From Flavobacterium acetivorans (GTDB taxonomy: Bacteria; Bacteroidota; Bacteroidia; Flavobacteriales; Flavobacteriaceae), in the NCBI RefSeq assembly GCF_020911885.1, contig NZ_CP087132.1, positions 434,001 to 498,000 of the forward strand: a DNA stretch of 64,000 bases. Reading direction: 5' to 3'. The notes under the pieces are model-generated. The model saw nothing but the letters and a program-made list of their open reading frames with translations, did no database searches and was not told the origin of the DNA. This document shows positions 42,155-51,734 of this stretch, piece by piece; the stretch's first letter is position 1, and each line of letters starts with the position of its first letter. Position numbers and translations under genes: made by a program.

Positions 42155-43081
42155 ATGAGAGAAAAAATACTGTTTGTAAGTTTTTTATTTTTTATGATAA
42201 ACGCTTCCGCCCAACAGGATCCACAATATACACAATACATGTACAACATGAGTGTAGTAAATCCGGCTTATGCCACCGGAGCACAGTCTATGTTAGATGT
42301 AGGTATTTTATATAGAACGCAATGGGTTGGAGCAGTTGGAGCCCCAAAAAAGATGACTCTTTTTGGACACATGCCAGTAAATAATAAAGTTGAATTAGGG
42401 TTTTCATTGATTTCTGATGATATTGGAGATGGAGCCAAAAAAGAGAATAATTTTTCAGCAGATTTTGCATACGTACTTCAATTTAATAACAATCACAGAC
42501 TTTCTTTAGGACTAAAAGCAGGGCTTACTTCCATGCAAACTAATTTTAACGGTTTTAAGTTTGAGAGTACATCACCTGATTTTGCATTTGAGGATATTGA
42601 TTTCTTAAAACCTAATATTGGTGTTGGGGCTTATTATTTTACAGACGACTATTATGTTGGACTATCTGCTCCCAATTTACTTAATTCAAAACACATCGAA
42701 AAGCGTTCAGGCATTAGTGATTATGGTTCAGAAAACATACATGCTTTTTTTACCGGAGGTTATGTATTTACCTTGTCGGATTCATTCAAGTTAAAACCTG
42801 CTTTTATGTCGAAGTTTGTCAAAGGAGCTCCGGTAACTTTAGATCTTTCTGCCAATGTTTTGTATAATGAAAAATTTGAATTTGGCGCATCTTATAGATT
42901 TGACGATGCCGTAAGTGCTTTGATGAACATAAAAGTTACTCCAGGTGTCAGAGTGGGTTACGCTTATGATTATACTATTTCTAATCTGGGCCAATTTAAT
43001 TCGGGGACACACGAAATTTTTGTGCTATTTAATTTAGATTTATTAGGTAAAGGGTATGATAAATCACCGAGGTTTTTCTAA
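42155..43081 (+). CDS. PorP/SprF-family type IX secretion outer-membrane protein
   Basis: The 308-residue product has a signal peptide (MREKILFVSFLFFMINASAQ) and the PorP/SprF start QDPQYTQYMYNMSVVNPAYA, then a series of beta strands with LGFSLISDDIG, FNNNHRLSLGLKAGL and PGVRVGYAYDYTISNL, suggesting an outer-membrane barrel. Proteins of this family accompany T9SS type B cargo such as the large protein encoded 30 bases upstream and are needed for its surface attachment or export. The frame overlaps the beginning of the following open frame, but the true next start is at 43092. Confidence 0.92.
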   Translation: MREKILFVSFLFFMINASAQQDPQYTQYMYNMSVVNPAYATGAQSMLDVGILYRTQWVGAVGAPKKMTLFGHMPVNNKVELGFSLISDDIGDGAKKENNFSADFAYVLQFNNNHRLSLGLKAGLTSMQTNFNGFKFESTSPDFAFEDIDFLKPNIGVGAYYFTDDYYVGLSAPNLLNSKHIEKRSGISDYGSENIHAFFTGGYVFTLSDSFKLKPAFMSKFVKGAPVTLDLSANVLYNEKFEFGASYRFDDAVSALMNIKVTPGVRVGYAYDYTISNLGQFNSGTHEIFVLFNLDLLGKGYDKSPRFF

Positions 43082-43091
43082 AAAAGTAAAT

Positions 43092-45221
43092 ATGAAAAGA
43101 ATATTTCTCCTCATCGTCGTATTTTCGATACAACTTATATCAGCCCAAGGACAAGATCTGCAAAGGGCCAAACGCTTTTTTGACAAAACTTATTATAGTG
43201 AGGCCATTCCCTTATATGAAAAATATATTCAGAGAAATAGTTCTTTTGAAGCATTGAAAAATCTGGCAGATTGCTATTATTTCACCAATGATTATGTAAA
43301 TGCACAAAGATTCTACAGTCGACTAATTTCGAGGTTTAGTAATGATTTGGGAGAGGAATATTACTTTAGGTATTCAAATACTTTGAAAGCAACAGGAAAT
43401 TATGAAGAAGCAAATAAAGTTAGCCGCGATTTATTGCTAAAATCAAATAATCAACAAGCCCTAGCCGTTTTTGAAAAAGAAATTAAAGTACTTGAAAATA
43501 TATCAGCAATAGGAAACCGATTCGAAATAAAGAATCTTGCGTTAAATACCGAAAATTCTGAGTTTGGGGTAGTGAGAGTGGATCAGAACTTGGTTTTTTC
43601 AGGAGTAAAAAAGAAGGTTGGTTTATTTGATAAAATGTATAAATGGAATAACGAACCTTATCTGGATTTACTTGTAATTCCATTTGAAAATGTAAAATCA
43701 GGAGATTCTATTGTGAATTATTTATCGGATGAATTAAATACTTCAATGCATGAGGCGAATTCCGTTTTTACTAAAGATGGTAAAACAATCTACTTTACCA
43801 GAAATAATTATAAAAGCGGAAAAAGAGCTAAGAATGGAGACAAGATTTCTAACTTAGGTATTTTTAAGGCCGAATTTGTAGATGGAAAATGGACTAATAT
43901 TGTGTCGCTTCCTTTTAACAGTGACGATTATTCTGTTGAGCATCCTGCGTTGAGCAGCGATGAAAAAACATTGTATTTCTCTTCAGACATGCCTGGAACC
44001 TTAGGCTCATTTGATATTTTTAGCGTTAAAATAGTAGGATCGTCCTATAGAGATCCAATAAATTTAGGAGGTAAAATAAATACCAATAGAAGAGAACAGT
44101 TTCCTTTTGTCTCAAAAGACAATAAATTATATTTTTCATCTGACGGTCATTCAGGATATGGATCATTGGATGTTTTTGTTTCGGAAATACAGGATAATTC
44201 CTTTTCGGCCCCGTTAAACATTGGACTTCCGATAAATTCCGGTTATGATGATTTTTCTTTTAATATTGATTCTGATTCTAAACTGGGATTCTTTGCTTCT
44301 AATAGACTAGGAGGAAAAGGGAATGATGATATTTATGAACTCAAAGAAACCAAACCATTGCTTATTGAAGATTGCAAGCAATTTATTGCAGGAGTTGTCA
44401 CAGACGTGGATACAAAGCTTCCTTTGGTTAATGCCTTGGTAGTTTTGCAAAATTCGGATAAAGTCGAAATTCAGAGAGTTTTAACTTCAAATGACGGGAA
44501 ATTTAGTTTCAATGCTGATTGTGAAACTGCTTATTCTGTTTTTGCATCCAAAGAAAATTATACAAAAGATTCTAAAACGGTTAGAATTGCTAAAGAAAGA
44601 AATAAAAGTAATGTAGTTGCACTAGCTTTACGATCGATGACGGCTATAAAAAAGGAAGAACAACTAGCGCAAGAGAAAAAGAAAAATGAGGAATTGACGG
44701 AAGCCGAACAAAAGAAAAAAGAAGCATTAGCCTTGGCTCTAAAAGCTAAAAAAGAAAAAGAAATTGCCGCAAAGAAAGAAATTGAGGTAACGGAAATAAA
44801 GAAAAAAGAAAAAGTTGAGCAAATAGTTGCTGCCGAAAAAGACGTAGTAAAAGTCAAAGATCGCCTCGTTATCAAAACTGACCCAATCTATTTTGATTAT
44901 GATTTATGGTACATTAGAAAAGAGTCAAAACCAATTTTAAATCGTGTTATTGAGCTGATGAAGAAATATCCCGAAATGGTTGTCGAAATAGGTTCACATA
45001 CGGATAATAGAGGAAATTCGAAGTATAATATGAATCTTTCTTCCAATAGAGCACAATCAACAAGAGAATATTTCATAAGCCAAGGAATTCCTAAATCGAG
45101 AATTTTTGCAAAAGGATATGGAGAAAGCGTTCAGATTATAAAATGTGAACCAAGCGAATCTTGTACAGAGGAACAACACGAGCTTAATAGACGCAGTGAG
45201 TTTGTGATTAAAAGTCTGTAA
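43092..45221 (+). CDS. PorE-like OmpA-family T9SS protein (TPR, beta-propeller, CarboxypepD_reg, OmpA)
   Basis: The 709-residue product has a signal peptide (MKRIFLLIVVFSIQLISAQ), a TPR-like region (about residues 15-110), PD40-type beta-propeller repeats (about 150-400, e.g. EHPALSSDEKTLYFSSDMPG and FPFVSKDNKLYFSSDGHSGY), a CarboxypepD_reg-like domain (about 425-500), a Lys/Glu-rich coiled coil (about 510-590) and a C-terminal OmpA peptidoglycan-binding domain (GSHTDNRGNSKYNMNLSSNR). This is the domain order of PorE. Start at ATG 43092, since the earlier ATG 43056 lies in the sprF-like gene. It forms a cargo/SprF/PorE-like trio. Confidence 0.9.
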   Translation: MKRIFLLIVVFSIQLISAQGQDLQRAKRFFDKTYYSEAIPLYEKYIQRNSSFEALKNLADCYYFTNDYVNAQRFYSRLISRFSNDLGEEYYFRYSNTLKATGNYEEANKVSRDLLLKSNNQQALAVFEKEIKVLENISAIGNRFEIKNLALNTENSEFGVVRVDQNLVFSGVKKKVGLFDKMYKWNNEPYLDLLVIPFENVKSGDSIVNYLSDELNTSMHEANSVFTKDGKTIYFTRNNYKSGKRAKNGDKISNLGIFKAEFVDGKWTNIVSLPFNSDDYSVEHPALSSDEKTLYFSSDMPGTLGSFDIFSVKIVGSSYRDPINLGGKINTNRREQFPFVSKDNKLYFSSDGHSGYGSLDVFVSEIQDNSFSAPLNIGLPINSGYDDFSFNIDSDSKLGFFASNRLGGKGNDDIYELKETKPLLIEDCKQFIAGVVTDVDTKLPLVNALVVLQNSDKVEIQRVLTSNDGKFSFNADCETAYSVFASKENYTKDSKTVRIAKERNKSNVVALALRSMTAIKKEEQLAQEKKKNEELTEAEQKKKEALALALKAKKEKEIAAKKEIEVTEIKKKEKVEQIVAAEKDVVKVKDRLVIKTDPIYFDYDLWYIRKESKPILNRVIELMKKYPEMVVEIGSHTDNRGNSKYNMNLSSNRAQSTREYFISQGIPKSRIFAKGYGESVQIIKCEPSESCTEEQHELNRRSEFVIKSL

Positions 45222-45235
45222 CGGTTATTTAATAT

Positions 45236-45270
45236 AAAAAAATGGATGCTCAAAAAGCATCCATTTTTTA
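45236..45270 (+). terminator. Terminator of the T9SS cassette
   Basis: AAAAATGGATGCT pairs with AGCATCCATTTTTT across a short CAAAA loop. T and A runs on both sides allow action in both directions between convergent genes. Confidence 0.88.
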
Positions 45271-45337
45271 TAAGTGTATTAATTTCTATTTTACAACAGT
45301 AAAAGGGATTGTTTATATTCCTGATTTAGAGTAAAAA

Positions 45338-48061
45338 TTAATCTGAGCTATCTTCTGTTTCTTCCAAATCCTCTGATTTCCGACCTATTTTTACTTTGGG
45401 ATTGTCTTTGTTTCCGGTGATAAGCAATGGTACGCCAATGATTCCTAAAGGAGGTAGTCCCAATCTCATTTTTAAGTTTAGTTTTCCGTCTAAGCTGGTT
45501 GTTCCTTCTATTCTTGGCCTAAATCCGGCAAACTTAAACTTGAATCTTTCTAATGTTATTATATTATTTTTGATGGAGCTCTTGATGTCAACTTTGTTTA
45601 TTTCTGGATTTTTTATTTCGTCAACTTCTGTTTTTTTAGCCACGGTACTAAACATTTTCATCCCATATAGTTTGATGTTTTTTACAGAAATCACTCCGCT
45701 TCCAGCCAAAGAGGGAAGTATCGGTTCCATATTTGCATCCAGTCTGCCTTTTAGATTATAGTCTAAAGATACAATTCCTTGCGCTTTTTCAGCGGCACTT
45801 GCCATTTCTCTAAAAAGTTTTACTTCGTTATAGGCTCTTTTGATATCAAAATCAGTTGCCTTAATATGGTAATCAAATTCCGCTTTTTTAGTAGTGTTAC
45901 TTTTATAATTGGCATCCATAGCAACATTGCAACCTATCAAGTTAAAGCCGGTATTTTGCATACTTAGTGAGCCGTTTTTCATTTTCAATGTTCCTTTAGC
46001 GTCTTTGATCTTAAGTTCGTTAAAGGCTATTTTTTGCGCATTGGCTTGAAATTGTAAATCAAGATTAGTAGGGATTACGATAACACCTTTTTCTGCGGTT
46101 GTTTGGTTGACTTCGGTTGTATTTGTTACAGTGCTCGACATGAATTCATCGGCATTAATGTATTTAGAATTCAGGGTAAAAAAACCTTTTAAAACGCCGT
46201 TTTTTGAAGCAATAAAATTGAATACATTTTGTAAATAGCCATTCATTTTAAAATCAGATTGACCATAAGAAGCTAAGAAAGTATTGAAACGCATCTTGTC
46301 ATTATTGAATTTAAAAATTCCTTCCTTGATAAGAAATGTTTTTGGCAAATATTCAGAAGCTAATTCTATGTTGCGTATTTCTAACGTTCCACTATTTTTA
46401 AGTTTTGAATAATTCCCTTTTTTGGCATCACTTTGTTTTCCTTTCAAAGTTAAGTCGGCTTTAATAAAACCCTTAACATCGAGACCTTTTTGAGAAAAAA
46501 CTTGGTAGATTTTACCAATATCTAAGGTTCCTTTGGCTGCAATATCGTATTTGAGATCGTTGAAGTTACTTAAATCAGCCTCTACAAAAACGGGATTACC
46601 TTCAAAAGTGAATTGTGCCGGTTTTGTAGTTACTTTTAAATCATCAAAGGTTCCTTTTGGGTTGGAAATAGTTGAAACAACTTCAATATTTGTAATTGGG
46701 TTTGGATAGTATTTTGTTTTTAGATATCCGTTTTTTAAGTTAAGTTCAAAATCTGTTACAGGAAAAAGGCCGTTTTTTTGATCGAATTTTCCTTTGGCTT
46801 TTACATTGGCAATTAGCATTCCTTTTAGTTCTAAATCAGGAATTCCAATTGCCTTGTTTAGTTTTTCTAAATCGATCTTAGTATCTAGAATAGCATCGAT
46901 TTCAGGAACGCTGGTTCCTTTGCTAAAGATTTTAGTTTTTAAATAGTCTTTGTCAATATTCAAGGATAGATTCTTCAGATCCACAATCAGAAGTTCTGGA
47001 TTTAGAGAAGGTAATTTGGTCGAAAAATCTAAATTTAGATTCGTTACCGGTGTTGTGCTCTTATTGTAGTTTACAAAACCTTCTTTTATTTTTAAATCGA
47101 GATTAAGTTCAGGAGCAATTTGTGCTGAAGCAATGTAATTTCCTTTTAACGTTAAAAGAAAGTCAGTCTTTCCTCTTAAGTCCGTTTTGTTAAGCCAGGT
47201 GATGTACTTTGGTGGAAAGGCGGTGAAAAGATCATTCAGATTGCTGTTGACCGCTTTCAGAATAAAATCCATGTTGTAACCCTCTTTGAGGAAATCAAAT
47301 TTACCTTTGAAATCTACCAGAAGATCATTTATTTTTAAATCGTTTTGCTCAAAAAGTAACGAAAGTGAGTTAGTATTTATTTTAGTAATTAAATCAGCAT
47401 TTACCTTTTTGTTCATCAAATAAGGTTCATTTTCGTACAGAAGATTCAGTTTGTCAATTTTTGCTTTGGAGTATAAATCAAAAACCGCTTTACTCAAATC
47501 TCCTTTTCCTAAGTAATTAAATCCAAAAATGTCTAAATGCAGCTTAGTTGATAAATCATCATAAACGATTTGGCTGTTTTCGATTACAATTTTTTCTAAT
47601 TTTAAAGCGCTGTCTTCTTGTTTTTTTTCTGTTGTTTTTGTTTCCGCTTTATAAACGTTGTAATTAGCAAATCCATCTTTGTTTACTTTTACATTAATAA
47701 AAGATTTGGACAAGAAAATTTCATCAATCTTTACGGTTTTGCTAAATATAAGACTTGAAATATTTATCCCAAATGAGACTTCTTTTGCAGTAATTAATTT
47801 TTCATTCTCGTAGGGCGCTGAACCGTTAAGATTAAAGTCATTTAATGTTACTGTTAATGATGGAAAATGATGAAAAAAAGACACATTAGAAGTGGAATAA
47901 TCTAGTTTTGCGTTTAGTTTTTCATTGGCAATTTTTTTGATTTCCGTATTAATTTTATCCGAAAAAAGATATGGAGTTGCAATCATTAAAACCAGTATTG
48001 CTGCAAGAAAGAAACCTATGTATTTCAGGGTTTTAAAGAAAATATTTTTTTTCGATGACAT
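45338..48061 (-). CDS. AsmA-like envelope protein
   Basis: The 907-residue product starts with a short cytoplasmic segment and one transmembrane helix (about residues 14-32, GFFLAAILVLMIATPYLF), then an extended, mostly beta periplasmic part with many short repeats of the form xxLDLxxxxxxL. The N-terminal FHHFPSLTVTLNDFNLNGSAPYENEKLI and the C-terminal MRLGLPPLGIIGVPLLITGN match the AsmA/AsmA-like family, large lipid-transfer 'bridge' proteins (related to TamB/YhdP) that carry phospholipids between membranes. The exact role of this paralogue is unknown. It is monocistronic. Confidence 0.87.
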   Translation of the reverse strand: MSSKKNIFFKTLKYIGFFLAAILVLMIATPYLFSDKINTEIKKIANEKLNAKLDYSTSNVSFFHHFPSLTVTLNDFNLNGSAPYENEKLITAKEVSFGINISSLIFSKTVKIDEIFLSKSFINVKVNKDGFANYNVYKAETKTTEKKQEDSALKLEKIVIENSQIVYDDLSTKLHLDIFGFNYLGKGDLSKAVFDLYSKAKIDKLNLLYENEPYLMNKKVNADLITKINTNSLSLLFEQNDLKINDLLVDFKGKFDFLKEGYNMDFILKAVNSNLNDLFTAFPPKYITWLNKTDLRGKTDFLLTLKGNYIASAQIAPELNLDLKIKEGFVNYNKSTTPVTNLNLDFSTKLPSLNPELLIVDLKNLSLNIDKDYLKTKIFSKGTSVPEIDAILDTKIDLEKLNKAIGIPDLELKGMLIANVKAKGKFDQKNGLFPVTDFELNLKNGYLKTKYYPNPITNIEVVSTISNPKGTFDDLKVTTKPAQFTFEGNPVFVEADLSNFNDLKYDIAAKGTLDIGKIYQVFSQKGLDVKGFIKADLTLKGKQSDAKKGNYSKLKNSGTLEIRNIELASEYLPKTFLIKEGIFKFNNDKMRFNTFLASYGQSDFKMNGYLQNVFNFIASKNGVLKGFFTLNSKYINADEFMSSTVTNTTEVNQTTAEKGVIVIPTNLDLQFQANAQKIAFNELKIKDAKGTLKMKNGSLSMQNTGFNLIGCNVAMDANYKSNTTKKAEFDYHIKATDFDIKRAYNEVKLFREMASAAEKAQGIVSLDYNLKGRLDANMEPILPSLAGSGVISVKNIKLYGMKMFSTVAKKTEVDEIKNPEINKVDIKSSIKNNIITLERFKFKFAGFRPRIEGTTSLDGKLNLKMRLGLPPLGIIGVPLLITGNKDNPKVKIGRKSEDLEETEDSSD

Positions 48062-48114
48062 AAAGGCTGTTGTTGTTTAGAAGATATATAAAATGGGTTT
48101 TGATAAAAAAGAAT

Positions 48115-48696
48115 TTAACCGTGAACGGTTTCGTTTTTACCGTAATTTACAATGATGGAAGTTTCATAGTCAATCCATTCTTTCCAACGTTTGTCAACGT
48201 CAACATTATCAGCGTATTTTTTAGCAAACCCTAAGAAGGTCGTGTAATGTCCCGCCTCACTAATCATTAAATCGCGGTAAAATTTAGCTAATTCAGGATC
48301 ATTGATGTTTTCTGACAGGACTTTAAAACGCTCGCAACTTCTGGCTTCAATCATAGCCGAGAATAGTAAACGTTCGCATAAAGCATCGTTGCGACTTCCG
48401 TCTTTTTTCATGAATTTAAAAAGTTCGTTTACATAACTGTCTTTACGTTCTCGTCCAAAAATAAGTCCTCTTTCTTTGATAAGATCATGAACCATTTTGA
48501 AATGATCTATTTCTTCCTGAGCAATAATCATTAGCTCAGTAACTAATTCTTCTTTTTCAGAATTTTGCGTAATAAGACTAATTGCATTAGAAGCGGCTTT
48601 TTGTTCGCACCAAGCGTGATCGGTCAAAATTTCCTCGATATTCGATTCTACTATATTCACCCATCTTGGGTCTGTTGCTAATTTTAATCCTAACAT
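48115..48696 (-). CDS. miaE: MiaE-like tRNA-(ms2io6A) hydroxylase, ferritin-like diiron protein
   Basis: The 193-residue protein starts MLGLKLATDPRWVN and has the ferritin-like ligands Glu and His in helices: HAWCEQKAASNAISL, EEIDHFKMVHDLI, EARSCERF and SEAGHYTTFLGFA. This pattern matches MiaE, which hydroxylates the isopentenyl group of ms2i6A37 in tRNA. The frame is open upstream to a TTG at 48720, but a perfect -7 element overlaps it (48718-48725), so ATG 48696 is the start. Whether the host makes ms2io6A is not shown here. Confidence 0.9.
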   Translation of the reverse strand: MLGLKLATDPRWVNIVESNIEEILTDHAWCEQKAASNAISLITQNSEKEELVTELMIIAQEEIDHFKMVHDLIKERGLIFGRERKDSYVNELFKFMKKDGSRNDALCERLLFSAMIEARSCERFKVLSENINDPELAKFYRDLMISEAGHYTTFLGFAKKYADNVDVDKRWKEWIDYETSIIVNYGKNETVHG

Positions 48697-48717
48697 AATC
48701 CTTAAATTTAATTGCAG

Positions 48718-48725
48718 CAAAATTA
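48718..48725 (-). promoter_or_regulatory. -7 promoter element of miaE
   Basis: TAATTTTG on the minus strand (48725 to 48718) matches TAnnTTTG exactly, 21 bases before the ATG at 48696. Confidence 0.6.
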
Positions 48726-48816
48726 GTGTTTTCTTGTTGATTTTTATTATAAATGAAGGAATTGCCGTTGAAATACCATTATTTTGCAGGAATAACTTTT
48801 TAATGGTATATATCAG

Positions 48817-50052
48817 ATGCGATCGCTTTTAATAATTGGTTTTGTTTGGCCTGAGCCCAATTCTTCGGCGGCAGGTAGCAGGATGATGCAGTTGATTTCT
48901 TTGTTTCAAGAACAAGGTTATAAAGTCACTTTTACTAGCCCGGCTCAGGACAGCGAGTATATGATTGATTTCAATAATTTTGGAATTGAAAAAGTTGCTA
49001 TAGCTTTAAATAATTCCAGTTTTGACGACTTTATAAAAAAATTAAATCCTTCCGTTGTACTATTTGATCGATTTATGATGGAAGAACAATTTGGATGGCG
49101 GGTTGCGGAAAATTGTCCCGATGCGTTGCGAATTTTAGATACCGAAGATTTGCATTGTTTGCGATTAGCAAGACAAAAAACTTTTAAAGAAAAGAGAAGT
49201 TTTCAAACTCAAGATTTGTTAGTTGAAGAAGTTGCCAAAAGAGAAATCGCTAGTATTTTACGTTGCGATTTATCTTTGATAATTTCGGAATATGAAATGG
49301 AGTTGTTGGCGACTGTTTTTAAAATAGATAATAGTCTGTTGTATTATTTGCCTCTTTTGTTAAATTCTTATGAAATGCCAAATTTGAGTGAATTAGCCTC
49401 ATTTGAAGAACGAAAGGATTTTGTTTTTATTGGTAATTTTTATCACGAACCCAATTGGAATGCGGTTCAATATTTAAAAGAAGCCATTTGGCCTTTAATT
49501 ATAAAACAATTGCCAGAAGCAGTTTTAAATATTTATGGTGCTTATCCATCTCAAAAAGTATTGCAATTAAATAATGTTAAAGAAGGTTTTTTGATTCAAG
49601 GTCGCGCTGATGATGCCAATACCGTGGTCTCAAAATCCCGAGTTGTTTTAGCGCCTTTGCGTTTTGGCGCCGGAATTAAAGGAAAATTATTAGAAGCAAT
49701 GCAGTGTGGAACGCCATCTGTCACGACTTCTATTGGAGCCGAATCGATGCAGGCCAATTTACCTTGGAATGGTTTTGTGGAAGATATGCCGGAAGTTTTT
49801 GCTAACAAAGCTGTAGGATTGTATCATGATAAAGAGATTTGGCTTCAAGCTCAAAAAAATGGTTCAATAATAATTAAGCAACGTTATTTGAGAACATTGT
49901 TTGAAGATGATTTTGCTAAGCAAATGGAGTTTTTAGTTTCGAATATAAAGCAGCATCGCCTAAATAATTTTATGGGTGAATTGCTGCAACATCATACTTT
50001 AAGAAGTACTAAATACATGTCAAAGTGGATTGAGGAGAAGAATAAAAATTAA
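48817..50052 (+). CDS. GT4-type glycosyltransferase
   Basis: The 411-residue product has a GT-B fold. The N-terminal half starts LLIIGFVWPEPNSSAAGSRM, with a glycine/serine-rich acceptor loop; the C-terminal half has FIGNFYHEPNWNAVQYL, then VVLAPLRFGAGIKGKLLEAMQCGTPSVTT, the donor-binding E-x7-E-type region of family GT4. No transmembrane helix is evident. It is transcribed alone, divergent from miaE. Sugar and acceptor are not known; a role in envelope or surface polysaccharide is likely. Confidence 0.87.
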   Translation: MRSLLIIGFVWPEPNSSAAGSRMMQLISLFQEQGYKVTFTSPAQDSEYMIDFNNFGIEKVAIALNNSSFDDFIKKLNPSVVLFDRFMMEEQFGWRVAENCPDALRILDTEDLHCLRLARQKTFKEKRSFQTQDLLVEEVAKREIASILRCDLSLIISEYEMELLATVFKIDNSLLYYLPLLLNSYEMPNLSELASFEERKDFVFIGNFYHEPNWNAVQYLKEAIWPLIIKQLPEAVLNIYGAYPSQKVLQLNNVKEGFLIQGRADDANTVVSKSRVVLAPLRFGAGIKGKLLEAMQCGTPSVTTSIGAESMQANLPWNGFVEDMPEVFANKAVGLYHDKEIWLQAQKNGSIIIKQRYLRTLFEDDFAKQMEFLVSNIKQHRLNNFMGELLQHHTLRSTKYMSKWIEEKNKN

Positions 50053-50054
50053 CA

Positions 50055-50088
50055 AAAAACCCGTCAAGTTTTATACGAGACGGGTTTT
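50055..50088. terminator. Bidirectional terminator between the glycosyltransferase and pdhC
   Basis: AAAACCCGTC pairs perfectly with GACGGGTTTT across a 13-base loop; A and T runs on either side suit both converging genes. Confidence 0.85.
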
Positions 50089-50109
50089 AGATTTATATTG
50101 AATCAGTAC

Positions 50110-51729
50110 TTATGCAAGCATAGTCACTGGGTTTTCAATGTATTGTTTTAATGTTTGCAAGAACTGTGCTCCAGTTGCTCCATCGATAGTACGGTGGTCA
50201 CAAGCAAGAGATAACATCATTGTGTTTCCTACAACAATTTGTCCGTTTTTAACCACTGGTTTCTCTACGATAGCTCCTACTGAAAGGATAGCAGAGTTAG
50301 GTTGGTTAATGATAGAGTTGAATTCAGTGATTCCAAACATTCCTAGGTTAGAAACAGTGAAAGTACTTCCTTCCATTTCCTGTGGTCCTAGTTTTTTGTT
50401 TTTAGCTCTTCCGGCAAGATCTCTTACACTAGCGCCAATTTGAGATAAACTCATAGCGTCAGTGAATTTCAATACAGGAACAACTAATCCGTCTTCAACA
50501 GCTACGGCAACTCCAATGTTTACATGGTGATTGATGATGATAGCATCTTCTTTCCATTGCGAGTTGATTTTTGGGTGTTTTTTCAATGCTAAAGCACAAG
50601 CTTTGATTACCATATCGTTGAAAGATACTTTGGTATCTGGAACGCTATTGATAGTTGTTCTAGATTTCATTGCTTCATCCATAGTTACTTCTATAACTAA
50701 GTTGTAATGTGGTGCAGTGAATAAAGATTCTGCCAAACGTTTCGCAATGATTTTACGCATTTGTGAATTTTTGATTTCTTCAGTATAAACTTCTCCTGCT
50801 GGAACAAAAACTTGTGGTGCAGCTGCAACAACAGTTTCAGTTTTGGCAGCAGCAGCAACAGCTTGTGGAGCGGCGGCGGGAGAGAAGTTTTCGATATCGC
50901 TTTTTACGATACGTCCGTTTTCTCCAGAACCTTTAACTTGAGTTAATTGGATTCCTTTGTCAGAAGCAATTTTCTTTGCTAATGGAGAAGCTAAGATTCT
51001 TCCTCCGTCTGCAGGAGCTTCTTGAGTCACTGGAGCCGAAGTTGTAGCTGGAGCAGCTTTAGCTTCTTCGGCAACTGGAGCGGCTTGAGGAGTTCCTCCA
51101 GCTAAATAATTGCTAGCGATTCCGCTTACATCTGTTCCTGCAGGTCCAATGATAGCTAAAAGACTATCAACTGGAGCTGTATTTCCTTCTTCGATTCCTA
51201 CGTATAATAATGTTCCTTCATTGAAGGATTCGAATTCCATTGTTGCTTTGTCGGTTTCAATTTCAGCTAAAATATCTCCTTCTGAAACTTTATCCCCTAC
51301 TTTTTTCAACCAAGTGGCTACAGTCCCTTCGGTCATTGTGTCGCTTAAACGAGGCATAGTTACTACTACGACTCCTTTAGGAAGTGTTGTGCTTGTAGGA
51401 GCTGCAGTTACTGCAACTTCTTCTTTTTTTACTTCAGTTGTAACAGGAGCAGCAGCCGAATCTCCACTTATTAAAGAAGAGATGTCCTCTCCTTCTTTTC
51501 CTATGATTGCCAGCAAAGAGTCTACTGGAGCAGTTTCTCCTTCTGGAATACCTATATGTAATAAGGTCCCTTCGTTGAAGGATTCAAATTCCATTGTTGC
51601 TTTGTCAGTTTCAATTTCAGCTAGGATATCTCCTTCTGAAACTTTATCTCCCACTTTTTTTAGCCAAGTTGCTACTGTTCCTTCCGTCATAGTATCGCTC
51701 AAACGAGGCATTGTTATTTTAATTGCCAT
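50110..51729 (-). CDS. pdhC: Pyruvate dehydrogenase E2, dihydrolipoyl acetyltransferase with two lipoyl domains
   Basis: The 539-residue product transfers the acetyl group from lipoate to CoA. Two lipoyl domains (about residues 1-80 and 125-205) each have ETDKATMEFES with the lipoylated Lys; they are nearly identical over 50 residues. Ala/Pro/Glu-rich linkers separate them from an E1/E3-binding domain (ILASPLAKKIASDKGIQLTQ, about 245-280) and the catalytic domain (about 310-539), which ends with the active-site DHRTIDGATGAQFLQTL. It lies five bases after pdhA in the same operon. Confidence 0.95.
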   Translation of the reverse strand: MAIKITMPRLSDTMTEGTVATWLKKVGDKVSEGDILAEIETDKATMEFESFNEGTLLHIGIPEGETAPVDSLLAIIGKEGEDISSLISGDSAAAPVTTEVKKEEVAVTAAPTSTTLPKGVVVVTMPRLSDTMTEGTVATWLKKVGDKVSEGDILAEIETDKATMEFESFNEGTLLYVGIEEGNTAPVDSLLAIIGPAGTDVSGIASNYLAGGTPQAAPVAEEAKAAPATTSAPVTQEAPADGGRILASPLAKKIASDKGIQLTQVKGSGENGRIVKSDIENFSPAAAPQAVAAAAKTETVVAAAPQVFVPAGEVYTEEIKNSQMRKIIAKRLAESLFTAPHYNLVIEVTMDEAMKSRTTINSVPDTKVSFNDMVIKACALALKKHPKINSQWKEDAIIINHHVNIGVAVAVEDGLVVPVLKFTDAMSLSQIGASVRDLAGRAKNKKLGPQEMEGSTFTVSNLGMFGITEFNSIINQPNSAILSVGAIVEKPVVKNGQIVVGNTMMLSLACDHRTIDGATGAQFLQTLKQYIENPVTMLA

Positions 51730-51734
51730 ATTGA

